From Ailanthus altissimus (Eukaryota > Streptophyta > Magnoliopsida > Sapindales > Simaroubaceae), in contig OX327683.1 in NCBI GenBank assembly GCA_946807835.1, positions 14,327,001 through 14,391,000 on the forward strand: a stretch of DNA of 64,000 nt, read 5' to 3'. The stretch's first letter is position 1. Each line of letters starts with the position of its first letter. Position numbers and translations under genes: made by a program. Under the pieces are notes generated by a model that was not told the DNA's origin, did not search any database, and saw only the letters and a program-made list of their open reading frames with translations. Shown here one piece after another: positions 35,711-46,005 of this stretch.

Positions 35711-38700
35711 CAGGGTTAAATTTTAGTTTCAATTACGTTAAATGTTACTATTTTAATTCTAATTTTAATTTTAATTTAAAATTAGTTAAATGTTATAATT
35801 TTAAATTTAATTTTAATTCAATTTTAACTACGTTAAATATTATTATTTTAAATCTAATTTCAATTTAAATTATGTTAAATATTATAATTTATATTCTAGT
35901 TTCAATTTCAGTTTCAGTTACATTAAATGTTATAATTTCAACTCTAATTCAATTTTAATTATGTTAAATGTTAGGGAAAAGAACATCTTTATCCTTAGAA
36001 TTTGGTCCTTTACTCAATTTTGTCTCTCTTGTTTCAAATTACTCAAATTTGTCCTTCTGCATTAGTCAATTGCCGTTTAAGAATGACAGAAGAATGTTAA
36101 AATAATAACTCAATAGAAAAATTAACACACGGACTGACACACAAGATGTCTTCATGGCCACGTGTCATATAATCTTTGGTTACTAATAAAAGACAAATTT
36201 AAAAAGACACCTAGCACAATATAATAAGTTTAACAATTTAATATTTATTTTTATATTAATATTATAATAAAACAAAAATATATAATATTAATAATAAAAA
36301 ATTTATTTACATTGTCACCTAATTTATTCTCTCTTCTCAACTTCACTTATTCTCCATCACCATTCATAAACTCACTTCTTTCTTATAATTTCTAAAATAT
36401 TTATCGGGTGAGTATTGAAACTAGAACAGATATTAATGAATAAAGAAAAAAGAAAAAAAAAAGAAAATTTTAAATTAACAACTAGAAATACATAGTGAAA
36501 CCTTCAAAACTCTTCTCAACTCTTTAATTTTAAATATTTCAAGAGCTGATAATCAAAGAATAAAAAAGACGAGATACAAGAGAAATCTAATTCTTTAAAT
36601 GAATTGACCCCTAATGAAGCTTATTCGTTTGCATCTATTGATTTGCCGTATTCGTATGTTCCCATAAAAGGACCAATAATTTTTTTGTCTTTAGTTTATT
36701 TGATATTGATTACACGATTATTTAATACACTTGAAAAGAAATTAATTACCAGTGATTGGTTTATAATATCGTAGAAAAAAAATAGGAAAATAATTGAATT
36801 TTAATTATGAAATAGGTATTTGATTAAAGCAAAGAAATAAGCATTTGATTTTGACACTGGTAAGTGTTTGGTAACTAAGAAGGTGGAGAAAAACAAAGTA
36901 GAGAAAAGTAAGGGGTGATAGAAGAATTGAGAAGAGAGAATATATTGTTTGGTAACTAAGAAAATAGAGAAAAATGAAGTGAAAAAAAGTGAGTGGTGAT
37001 GAAAAAGTTGAGAAAAGAGAATATATATTTTATTATTTATATTTATATTTTTTATTGATATAAATATAATTATAAATTAAAAAATATATATTAAAATTTG
37101 GGCCTATTCAAAGTTTCCAAAAGTAATTTTTTATCAATGGTCAATCATTAATTAACACATAGACATAATACACGATCAAATGATAAGTAATTACCATATG
37201 AATTTTAGTAAGGGCAAAAATATCATTGTACAAAAAAATTAATTTTTCCGTCAGATTAAATGGCAACTGATTAACGGAGATAGATAAATTTAAATAATTT
37301 AAAATAAGAGAGACAAAATTAGATAAATAGCAAATTTCAAGGACAAAGATGTCCTTTCTCCTAAATGTTATATTTCAATTTCAGTTGCATTAAATGTAAT
37401 AATTATAATTTTAATTTCAGTTTTAATTATATTAAATATTATAATTCTTAATCTAAGTTTAATTTCAATTTAAAGTATATTAATTGTTATAATTCCAAAT
37501 CCAATTTCAGTTTCAATTACGTTAAATGTTATAATTTCAATTCCAATTCTAATTTCAATTTAAATTATGTTATATGTTATAGTCTCAATTCCAATTTCAA
37601 TTTCAATTACATTATATGTTATTATTCTAAATCTAATTTTAAATTTCAGTTACATTAATTATTATAATTCCAAATATAATTTCAATGTTAATTATGTTAG
37701 TCGTTTAAATTCTATTTTCAATTTCAATTACGTTAAATGTTATAATTCTAATTTTAATTTTAATTACGTTAATTGTTATAATTTTAATTGTAATTTTAAT
37801 TTTAATTACGTTAATTATTATAATTCCAATTCCAATTACATTACATGCTATAATTCCAATTCTAATTTTGATTTCAATTACGTTAAATATTAAAATTCTA
37901 AATTCAATTTCAAATTTTATTACTTTAAGTGTTATAATTTCAATTTCAAATTTAATTATGTTAAATAATTTCAATTCCAATTCTAATTTCAAGTTTAATT
38001 ACGTTAAATATTATAATTCCAATTTTGATTTGAATTTCAAATACATTAAATGTTATAATTATATTTCAATTTTAATTTTAATTATGTTAAATATTATAAT
38101 TTCAATTTCAATTTGAAATTTAATTACATTAAATGTTATAATTTCAATTCTAATTTTAAATTTAATTACGTTAAATATTATAATTCCAATTTTAATTTGA
38201 ATTTCAATTGCATTAAATGTTATAATTATAATTCAAATTTCAATTACATTAATGTTATAATTTAAATATTTGAAATTTGATTACATTAAATCTTATAATT
38301 TCAATTTTAAATTTAATTACGTTAAATATTATAATTCTAAATCCAAATCTAATTTTAATTACATTATTTTTTATAATTCCAATTCTAATTTTAATTTTAA
38401 TTACCTTAAATAATTCTAATTTCACTTTTGATTTCAAATACGTTAAATGTTATAATTCCAATTCTAATTTTAAATTCAATTTTAATTACGTTAAATGTTA
38501 TAATTTCAATTTCAAATTTAATTTCAATTTCAATTACATTAAATATTATAATTACAATTTCAATTCTAATTTCAATCTAAATTGTGTTAAATGTTATAAT
38601 TTCAATTTCAATTTTAATTTCAGTTACGTTAAATGTTATAATTCAAATTTCAATTTCAATTATGTTAAATGTTGTAATTCTAATTCTAATTTTGATTTCA

Positions 38701-39310
38701 GTTACGTTAAATGTTATAATTCCAAATCTAATTTCAATTTCAATTTCAATTTTCATTAAATGTTATAGTTTCAATTCCAATTTCGATTTCAAATACATTA
38801 AATGTTATCATTCCAATTTCAATTACGTTAATTGTTATAATTTCAAATATAATTTTATTTTAATTATGTTAAATGTTATAATTTCAATTCTAATTTTAAT
38901 TACGTTAATGTTATAATTTTAATTCTAATTTAAAATTTAATTACATTAAATGTTATAATTACAATTTCAATTTTAATTTTAGTTATGTTAAATATTATAA
39001 TTCTAACTCAAATTTGAAATTTAATTATGTTAAATATTATAATTCCAATTCATATTTGAAATTTAATTACGTTGAATATTGTAATTCCAAATCCAAATCC
39101 AAATTCAATTTTAATTACATTAAATTTTATAATTCTAATTCCAATTCTAATTTTAATTATGTTAAATATTATACTTTTAATTTTAATTACATTAAATGTT
39201 ATTATTCCAATTTCAATTTTAATTTCAGTTATGTTAAATTTTATAATTCCAAATCTAAATCTAATTCAATTATATTAAATTTTATAATTGCAATTCTAAT
39301 TATATGACAT
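35710..39310. repeat. AT-rich minisatellite, split by a MULE-like element
   Basis: From about 35720 to 35973 and again from 37362 to 39310 the DNA is a degenerate tandem array of roughly 35-50-bp units. Consensus blocks are TTACGTTAAATGTTATAATT followed by CCAATTTCAATTTTAATTT variants. The two parts are one array: the element at 35974-37361 carries a 9-bp duplication of the array motif. Several stop-free runs produce Asn/Tyr/Ile-rich open frames that are not genes. Confidence 0.85.
35974..37361. mobile_element. Non-autonomous MULE-like DNA transposon
   Basis: The 1388-bp element begins GGGAAAAGAACATCTTTATC and ends with the inverse (GGACAAAGATGTCCTTTCTC then C). The terminal inverted repeats can be followed for at least 100 bp, through TCAATTTTGTCTCTCTT and its partner AAGAGAGACAAAATTAGATA. 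A 9-bp direct repeat TAAATGTTA flanks it at 35965-35973 and 37362-37370. Long inverted repeats plus a 9-bp duplication are the marks of Mutator-like elements. No transposase is encoded. Interior repeats of the motif TTTGGTAACTAAGAA occur near 36868 and 36950. Confidence 0.8.
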
Positions 39311-39780
39311 AAATTTTATGTCCTTGAGAGTTCCAACTATAAATTTTTGAGCCAAGACGAGAACAAGTCCTAAATTTAGGACTAATCGAGTGCATTCATG
39401 ACAGACTCAATCAAATCTTTTAGTTCTAGGACATTTTTCAAATTGAACTGGAAAATATCAAGGAACCTAATTAAAGAGAAAAATGTGCAAAACTCTATTT
39501 TACAGCTAAATTAATTGATCCCAAATTAGCAATGAATTCAGTTTCTATTGGACTTGTTATGTATTTTTGCAACAAATCAAAATTTGGTAACTAGAAATTT
39601 GACTGTGAATTATCAATTTTTAAAATTAAAATTTGAATTTTTTTATATATTTTAGAAATTAAAAATTGAATATCTAAGATAGTCCAATAAATGCCTTAAA
39701 AATTATAAAATATCTAAAATATAAAAATACCCAAAAAAGGCCATGTCCTGAATTGAGGTGTGAGTATATGTATATCCTAA
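39311..39780. other. Unassigned AT-rich sequence
   Basis: Non-repetitive sequence between the minisatellite and the satellite-like array. A minus-strand open frame (39674-39856) crosses into the repeat and has no recognisable motif. Confidence 0.3.
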
Positions 39781-41045
39781 AGCTATCTTGTTTTCCCCCT
39801 AGTACAATATTGTAGTCCCCATTACAAACAACATGATCTAGTTGACAAAATCTCACCCATTATACACCAAGTTATGGGTGTGCAATCACAACTTATATAT
39901 GTTCCCACTTGCAAGAAATGTGTTCTTAGTATTTACATCTGCTATCAACTTTAATGTGAGTATATTCTCACTTTTCTAGAATGAATAGATGAATATTATC
40001 ATATTATCCCAATGCTATCTTTTTTTCGTCTAGTGGAGGATTACAGTTCCTATTACAAACAATATAGTTTGACTGACAAAATTTCACCCATTATGCACCA
40101 AGTTGTGGGTGCGCAATCATCGTTTTATATATGTCCCCACTCATAAGAAAGATGTTCCTAGTATTTGCACCTGTCACCTACTCCCATGTAAGTATATCCC
40201 TGCCTTTTATTGTTGTAATAGGTGAATGTAAAAATATTACACATTTAACGTTGGGATTCCCTAAGTTTGGTGTTGCAATCTCCATGTTAAGATTTTATTT
40301 CTCCACTTTCATGCGTCATACATCAATTTGTAGGTGCAAAATTATCGCTTTATATATGTCCCCACTTGCAAGAAAGATGTTCTTAGTATTTACACCCGTC
40401 ACCAACTCTAGTATGCGTATATCCCCACATTTTGTTGTTGAAATAGGTAAAAATATTACACATTATTATTGAGATTCCTTAAGTTTGGTGTTGCAATCCC
40501 CATGTCAATATTTTATTTCTCTATTTTCACCAATTATACATCAAGTTATAAGTACGCATTTACTGCTTTATGTATGTCCCTTCCTTTATAAAATAAATTC
40601 CTTGTTATGACACTTATGACCAACTCAATTGTGAGTATATCCCAATTGTTGAAGATTCAGAAAATAAAGATTATCATATTGTCCAAAGTTGTTATGTTTT
40701 TCAAAGTTCAAGCTTGCAGCCCCGAGTTCAAACAACATATATTATCCATTTTCACTTGTCATGCAATAATTTTTTATGCATAATCACTACCTTATATATA
40801 TCCCCACATGTAGGAATAATATCCTTTGTTTAAGCACTTCTCACCCACTGTATTGTGCCTATATCCCCACTATAGCTCGCCTTAATAGGTAAAGGTAAAA
40901 ATGTTATCATAATTTAGTTTTATTTTTTTAAATTGTGGATGCACAATGACCGCTTAATATATGTTTCCACTTTTTCGGATGATACTCCTAGTATTTGCAC
41001 ATTTCATCAATTGAAGTGCAAGTATATCCATACTTTTAGATTATT
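39780..41045. repeat. Divergent satellite-like tandem repeat, about 215-230 bp unit
   Basis: A block with CACCCATTATACACCAAGTT, then a TATATATGTCCCCACTT-type block, then TTAGTATTTGCACC and ATATCCC recurs at about 39853, 40083, 40315, 40537, 40750 and, weakly, 40930. Spacing is about 230, 232, 222, 213 and 180 bp. Copies differ by perhaps 20-35 percent. An open frame at 40131-40472 spans two units and repeats the peptide pattern LARKMFLVF/LIRKMFLVF, so it is part of the repeat, not a gene. Confidence 0.75.
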
Positions 41046-41242
41046 GAATATTTGTATAAATAAATAATCTTAATTAGTTAATAATATATATAATTATGAA
41101 TTTAATATTTGTATTTATTAATATATCATTCTGAATAAAAATCTTTTAGAAATTTAACAATTGTTGCAAATTATTATTTGTGTATTGAATATTTTTCTAC
41201 TTTCTCTTAAAATGATTTCAATTAGTCTATTATAACTTTATA

Positions 41243-41360
41243 TTACACTAATTATGAAAAACTTATATAATACTCGAATCTAATTTTATTCTATCTTATC
41301 CTTACACTAATTATGAAAAACTTATAAAATACTCGAATCTAATTTTATTCTATCTTATGC
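41243..41360. repeat. 59-bp tandem duplication
   Basis: TTACACTAATTATGAAAAAC through TTCTATCTTAT is present twice in tandem (41243-41301 and 41302-41360), with only two or three differences. It points to a fairly recent local duplication. Confidence 0.85.
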
Positions 41361-41539
41361 AATCCTAATTTATTTTATCCAATCCTTCTCTTTAATATGG
41401 CGTAACATGTCCTGTAAATTATAACCAAAATTAATTTTCTTCTAAAGAAATAAGATACAATATATTATTAAAATGGGAAGTATGTGATATACAACCAAGG
41501 ACATGGGTGGTTACTCTGAAAAGGTAAAATAGAATATAT

Positions 41540-42090
41540 TTAATATAATTTGAATTTGAATTATAAACTAAATAGAATTGAAATTAGATTGGAATTATAA
41601 AAATTTAATAGAATTGAAATTGGAATTATAACATTTAAGGTAATTCTAATTAGAATTTAAATTGGAATTGGAATTATAAAATATAATGTAATTAAATTAG
41701 AATTAGAATTGGAATCGAAATTATAACATTTAATGTAATTAAAATTGTAATTATGAAATTTAATGTAACTAAAATTAGAATTGGATTTGAAATTATAATA
41801 TTTAAATTAATTAAAATTAAAATTAGAATTAAAATCATTTAACATAAGCGAAATTGAAATTGGAATTGAAGTTATAACATTTATTGTAATTGAAATTGAA
41901 TTTAAAATTAGAATTAAATTATAATATTTAACATATTTAAAATTGAAATTGGAATTAGAACATTTAATATAATTGAAATTAGAATTGAATTTTAAATTAT
42001 AACATCTGACGTAATTGAAATTAAAATTTTAATTATAACATTTAACGTAATTGTTAAAATTAAAATTGGAATCGTAATTATAGTATTTAA
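41540..42090. repeat. AT-rich minisatellite in reverse orientation
   Basis: The blocks AATTGAAATTGGAATTATAA and CATTTAATGTAATT are the reverse complements of those in the array at 35710-39310. The array ends abruptly at about 42090, against the start of a retrotransposon LTR. Confidence 0.8.
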
Positions 42091-42093
42091 CAT

Positions 42094-42800
42094 TGGGCCT
42101 AGTATTAATAAGCTTAGCAGCCCACTCCACTTGTAAATAAAACCTGTTGAAATTGAAGCAAAATTAGGCCTAAAAAGAGAGCAAACCAAATCCAGTGAAG
42201 GATAAAAACCTAGAAACATAACATAATCATAGGAAATGGGGCTGGACTGAATCCAAAAGGGTTAAGAAGACTAAAAGACCCCAAAAAAGGTAAAAAGACA
42301 TAATTGTCCAACAGAAACAAGAGTATGGATATACTACTTTTCTCTTCTTGAATCATGATTCTATGTAAACATGAATTTCTTTTATGATATCTTCTATCTA
42401 CTATATGATTAGCATTTCATGACATACATGCACAGCAATAGGATGATAGAAATCATCATCTTATCATCAGAGTGATTACATTAAGTGTGAATTGGACTAT
42501 ATCACTATACATAGATTAAGATTGAAACTCTGCTACTACGCACTATAAAAAGGCATGCATTATACATTCAATATTCATTCGAAAACCCTAAGAGCAAATA
42601 CATTACACAATTATATTATAAAGTTTTATCCTCTTTATTAGGAGCACTTCTACATATCGTACGCTTGTGTTGATTATATACTAATTTGAGCGTCAGAGTG
42701 TTCTTTTTTGTAAAAGGATGATGTTTTTCTTCACAATAAATCAAGACAACTCAGGGAGTTAAAACATAATTTCTAGAGAGTTTAAGATTTAGAGCTTTCA
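42094..42800 (+). repeat. 5' LTR of the Tat-like element with TATA box
   Basis: The LTR end at 42800 (CTTTCA) is fixed by the PBS that follows. The start at 42094 (TGGGCCTAG), at the minisatellite edge, is a guess. A TATA box CTATAAAAAG at 42543-42552 and a GAGCGTCAGAGTGTTC block near 42689 are typical of Tat LTRs. Confidence 0.55.
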
Positions 42801-42801
42801 A

Positions 42802-42819
42802 TGGCACCATCTGTGGGGA
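42802..42819 (+). promoter_or_regulatory. Primer-binding site of Tat-like element
   Basis: TGGCACCATCTGTGGGGA lies one base after the LTR end. It differs in a few bases from the TGGCGCCGTCTGTGGGGA form usual in this lineage and parallels the site at 7496-7513. Confidence 0.75.
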
Positions 42820-42940
42820 AAGCATACATTAATAGAACAAAAAGCCATCTTTCCTAAAAAAAAATATCATAACACCCAACAATTCAAGATCAACTAAAAT
42901 CAGAGTCAACTATGGAGGCCTTGCCCCTCCTAATGATGAC

Positions 42941-44369
42941 TTGGCTTCTGTGATTGTAGTAGTGATCCTGACAAAAATTCTAAAGGAATTGAAAGAATTA
43001 CAAAAGGAGAACCAGGAACTATGCAGTCTTTTAGAGACCCTGAAAGTAGGAAGAAGCCTCCCATTAGATTATAAGGAGCTACCACAAAGAGAAACTTATG
43101 CTGGAAACCCTCAAAGTGGGAGAAAAACACCAAATAAATCTTTTGAGGACCTTGGGAGAAAAAAGATTGTGGATCTACTTGAAGAACTCGAAGTGGAGTA
43201 ATGGAGGTAGTGACAAAGAAAAACACCAAAGAAAAAGTGTTCAAATCCTTGATCCTAAATAAGATAGGAGAATTGTACATAAAGGGTCAGAAAGTTAGAA
43301 TCCCAAAGAATACACTTTCTTTGGCGAGGAAAGCCAACCATGATCCTTTTGCATAAAAGAAAATGAAGGTCGAGAGACTGAGAAAGTTCATGCTGTCGAA
43401 TTTCACTCCTTATGATGGGTTAGGGGACACTGAGGAGTATATCTTCTATTATAATTCAAAGATGATCATGCACAGCAACGATGAAGCCTTCAAGTGCATA
43501 ATCTTTCCTTCCAACCTCAAGATAGCAGCCAAGAATTAGTTTTGACAATTAAAGGAAAATTTCATCTCACCATTTAAGAAGCTCACTGCCACCTTCATTG
43601 CCCAATACATTCAGAATAGAAAAAAAAAAAAGACCACGTCAGACCTATTCCTCCTAAGACAGGCAAAAAATGAGATAATTATAAGCTTTCTAAATAAGTT
43701 CAATAAAGAGTTGAGTGAAATAAGAAGCTATGACTCAGAAATAACAAGGCAAGCCTATCGAAAGGCAATAAGGTCAACCACTGTTTATTACCAATACCTA
43801 GTTCAGAAAACTTTACGTCTTTCAAACTGCTAAGTTAAAAGTCAGAGCAATGGATTCGCCAGGAAGAAAACACAACCTTGGCAACAAATGAAGCCTCAAT
43901 GATAACCACCCAAAGAGAAAATCAAACATCTTGCAACAAAAGGCGTAAAAAGAGACCAAACATAGAAAGGCACTCACAAGATAAGAGGCCCAGAGTTCTT
44001 GAGCCCTTCATCCCTATAAGTACATCGGTAGAGAAAATATGGTTGAAGTACAAAGATCACAGATTATTTAAAAAGCTAATGTTGATCGATATCTCATACC
44101 ATTATAGAGATCAAAGTAAGACATGCCCATTCCACAACGAAAATGGGCATGAGTTGTCCACATGCTTAGCACTAAGGAGGCAAATCAACGCTCTAATAAA
44201 GAATGGTTTCCTTGAAGAGTTCTGGGTAAAAATAGAACCAGAGAAGGCAAACATAAACAATCAGAAAGAAACAAGAGCTTTTGCTAAAAAGGTGACAGAA
44301 GTAGAAGATATAGCTGCCTAAACGTTGGACGTAGTGCATTGATCCCTATATGGTTTAATCTACGCCTAC
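42941..44369 (+). pseudogene. Tat-like gag, broken
   Basis: An N-terminal coiled region (42941-43201, KILKELKELQKENQELCSLL) is followed by a retrotrans_gag domain at about 43380-43800. The domain reads NFTPYDGLGDTEEYIFYYNS, then AFKCIIFPSNLK, then TSDLFLLRQAKNEIIISFLN. The terminal zinc-binding block CPFHNENGHELSTC lies at about 44125-44166 in the open frame 43878-44321. At least three stops and one frame change interrupt it. The frame runs on to the insertion point at 44374. Confidence 0.7.
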
Positions 44370-44374
44370 AATGA

Positions 44375-45515
44375 TGTCAAACTGTGTAAGGCTCATCAAT
44401 TCTTTGGTCCACCGGCTGGATGACACCTCAGAGCCATCAGCGTACCTACACAACCAGCTCAAGTTACCTATGCCCCAAGGATTCGAACCCCCGCCCTCAT
44501 CTCCATGGAGGCCTTTAGAGATTCGTCCTTAGGATAGGATCCATGTATTTTAGAATTCTTCCAAGTCCAGCGACAAACTTACAAATTCTCACTGCCGCTT
44601 CCGCTCAACCAATCTAAATTAGTAGTGAATCCCAATTTGGTGTAATTCTAACTCCCTTAGTATTATAAAGAGTGTGCACATTCCTAAATGTATACTCTCT
44701 ATCATCTAGGTTAAACTAGAAGTCTGACTTCGTGCATGTTTTTATTTATAAGTTATTTTCTCCATATTTGAGAAATGTATCCTTTGTACCCTTAAGGCAT
44801 CTCAGGATATGTTTGACTATCATCAAATGGTGGTCACCTGAATCAGACTAAACTTGACTTGTAACTCTTACAGCCAAACTAATCTCAGGTATCAAACACA
44901 TCATAGCATACATCAATCTCTGAAGAGCTGATGTATTTATTGTGTTAGACACTCTAACAAAGATTGATGTATGCTATGATGTGTTTGAGACCTGAGATTA
45001 GTTTGGCTGTAAGAGTTACAAGCCGAGTTTAGTCTGATTCAGGTGACCACCATTTGATGATAGTCAAACATATCCTGAGATGCCTTAAGGGTACAAAGGA
45101 TACATTTCTCAAATATGAAAAAAATAACTTACAAATAAGAAGATGCAGGAACTCAGACTTCTAGTTTGACCTAGATGATAGAAAGTCCACATCTAGGAAT
45201 GTGCACATTCTTTATAATACTAAGGGAGTTGGAATTACACCAAACTGGGATTCACTACTAATTCAGCTTGGTGGAGCGGAAGCGGCAGTGAGGATTTGTA
45301 GGTGTGTCGCTAGACTTGAAAGAATTCTAAAATATATTGATCCTATCCTAAGGACGAACCTCTAAAGGCCTATAAGGCCTCTATGGAGATGGGGGCGGGG
45401 GTTCGAATCCTTGGGGGCACAGGTAACCTAAGCTGGTTGTGTAGGTACGCCGATGGCTCTGAGGTGTCATCCAGCCGTTGGACCAATAAGTTAGTGGGCT
45501 CCATACAGTATGACA
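44375..45515. repeat. Large inverted repeat with copia RT fragments
   Basis: Arms at 44375-44919 and 44961-45515 (about 550 bp each) flank a 41-bp spacer and are highly similar. The inner halves encode the RT/RNase H junction of a copia element (SLMYAMMC...VKHILRCLKGT), on the minus strand in the left arm and the plus strand in the right. The outer halves have no recognised product. Both arms contain GGTTCGAATCC, which looks like a tRNA B box, but no cloverleaf or A box fits. Both arms end in the same TGTCA..CTG terminus. Confidence 0.85.
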
Positions 45516-45639
45516 AAAACTTCAAAGTTATAATATGCTGCAAGAGCCAATAAAATACTATTCGACTTTAGCATTAATTTCACTGTAGCAGTGAACAATT
45601 AAAATTTACTATTCATGTGCTACTGTTTAAATGAACAGT

Positions 45640-45895
45640 GCACCGCTGCCACGCCTAGTAGTCATTGCTGCAGCGCTGAGTGGTCAAACCCCCAACGCTC
45701 TTCAGCGCTGCGGCGCTCATATCTCACCGCTGCAGTGCTGGGAGATCAAACCTCCAGCGCTGGGGCGGTGACTCTTTACCGCTAGGGCGCAAACCAAAGC
45801 CTTAACGCTGGCTCGCCAGCGCCCTAGTGCTGGAAAAAAGAACTCCTAACGCCGAGGCACTAGACCTTCAGCGCTGCAGCGCTCGGTGAGTTCCT
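45640..45895. repeat. Decayed GC-palindrome array
   Basis: Copies of a CGCTGNNGCG-like core recur about every 25-35 bp. Examples are AGCGCTGCGGCGCT at 45704-45717 and the perfect palindrome AGCGCTGCAGCGCT at 45870-45883. Others have changes consistent with CpG decay (for example CGCTGCAGTGCT). The GC content contrasts sharply with the flanks. It lies in the leader region of the copia derivative. Confidence 0.75.
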
Positions 45896-46005
45896 ATTTG
45901 GCATTCTCATTTCAACACTTGAAACGCGCCATTTTTACCGAGTCTTTTGCAACCATCCACTCAAATTACACCCAAATAAGCCCAAAATTGCTCTGATACT
46001 ATTTT

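Noticed and set aside
37567..39307. Several overlapping Asn/Tyr/Ile-rich open frames on both strands
   Set aside because: They are the same minisatellite effect as at 9927, and multiple frames and strands are open over the same DNA.
40131..40472. 113-residue open frame with an internal peptide repeat
   Set aside because: It spans two units of the satellite-like tandem repeat and has no recognisable motif.
35710..42090. CRISPR-like repeat arrays
   Set aside because: Repeats are degenerate, AT-rich and without constant repeats or unique spacers of fixed length; the sequence is eukaryotic.
45395..45425. GGTTCGAATCC as a tRNA gene or SINE B box (also inverted in the left arm near 44487)
   Set aside because: No cloverleaf can be drawn, no A box sits 30-60 bp upstream, and the T-stem pairs poorly. 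A SINE origin is possible but not supported.
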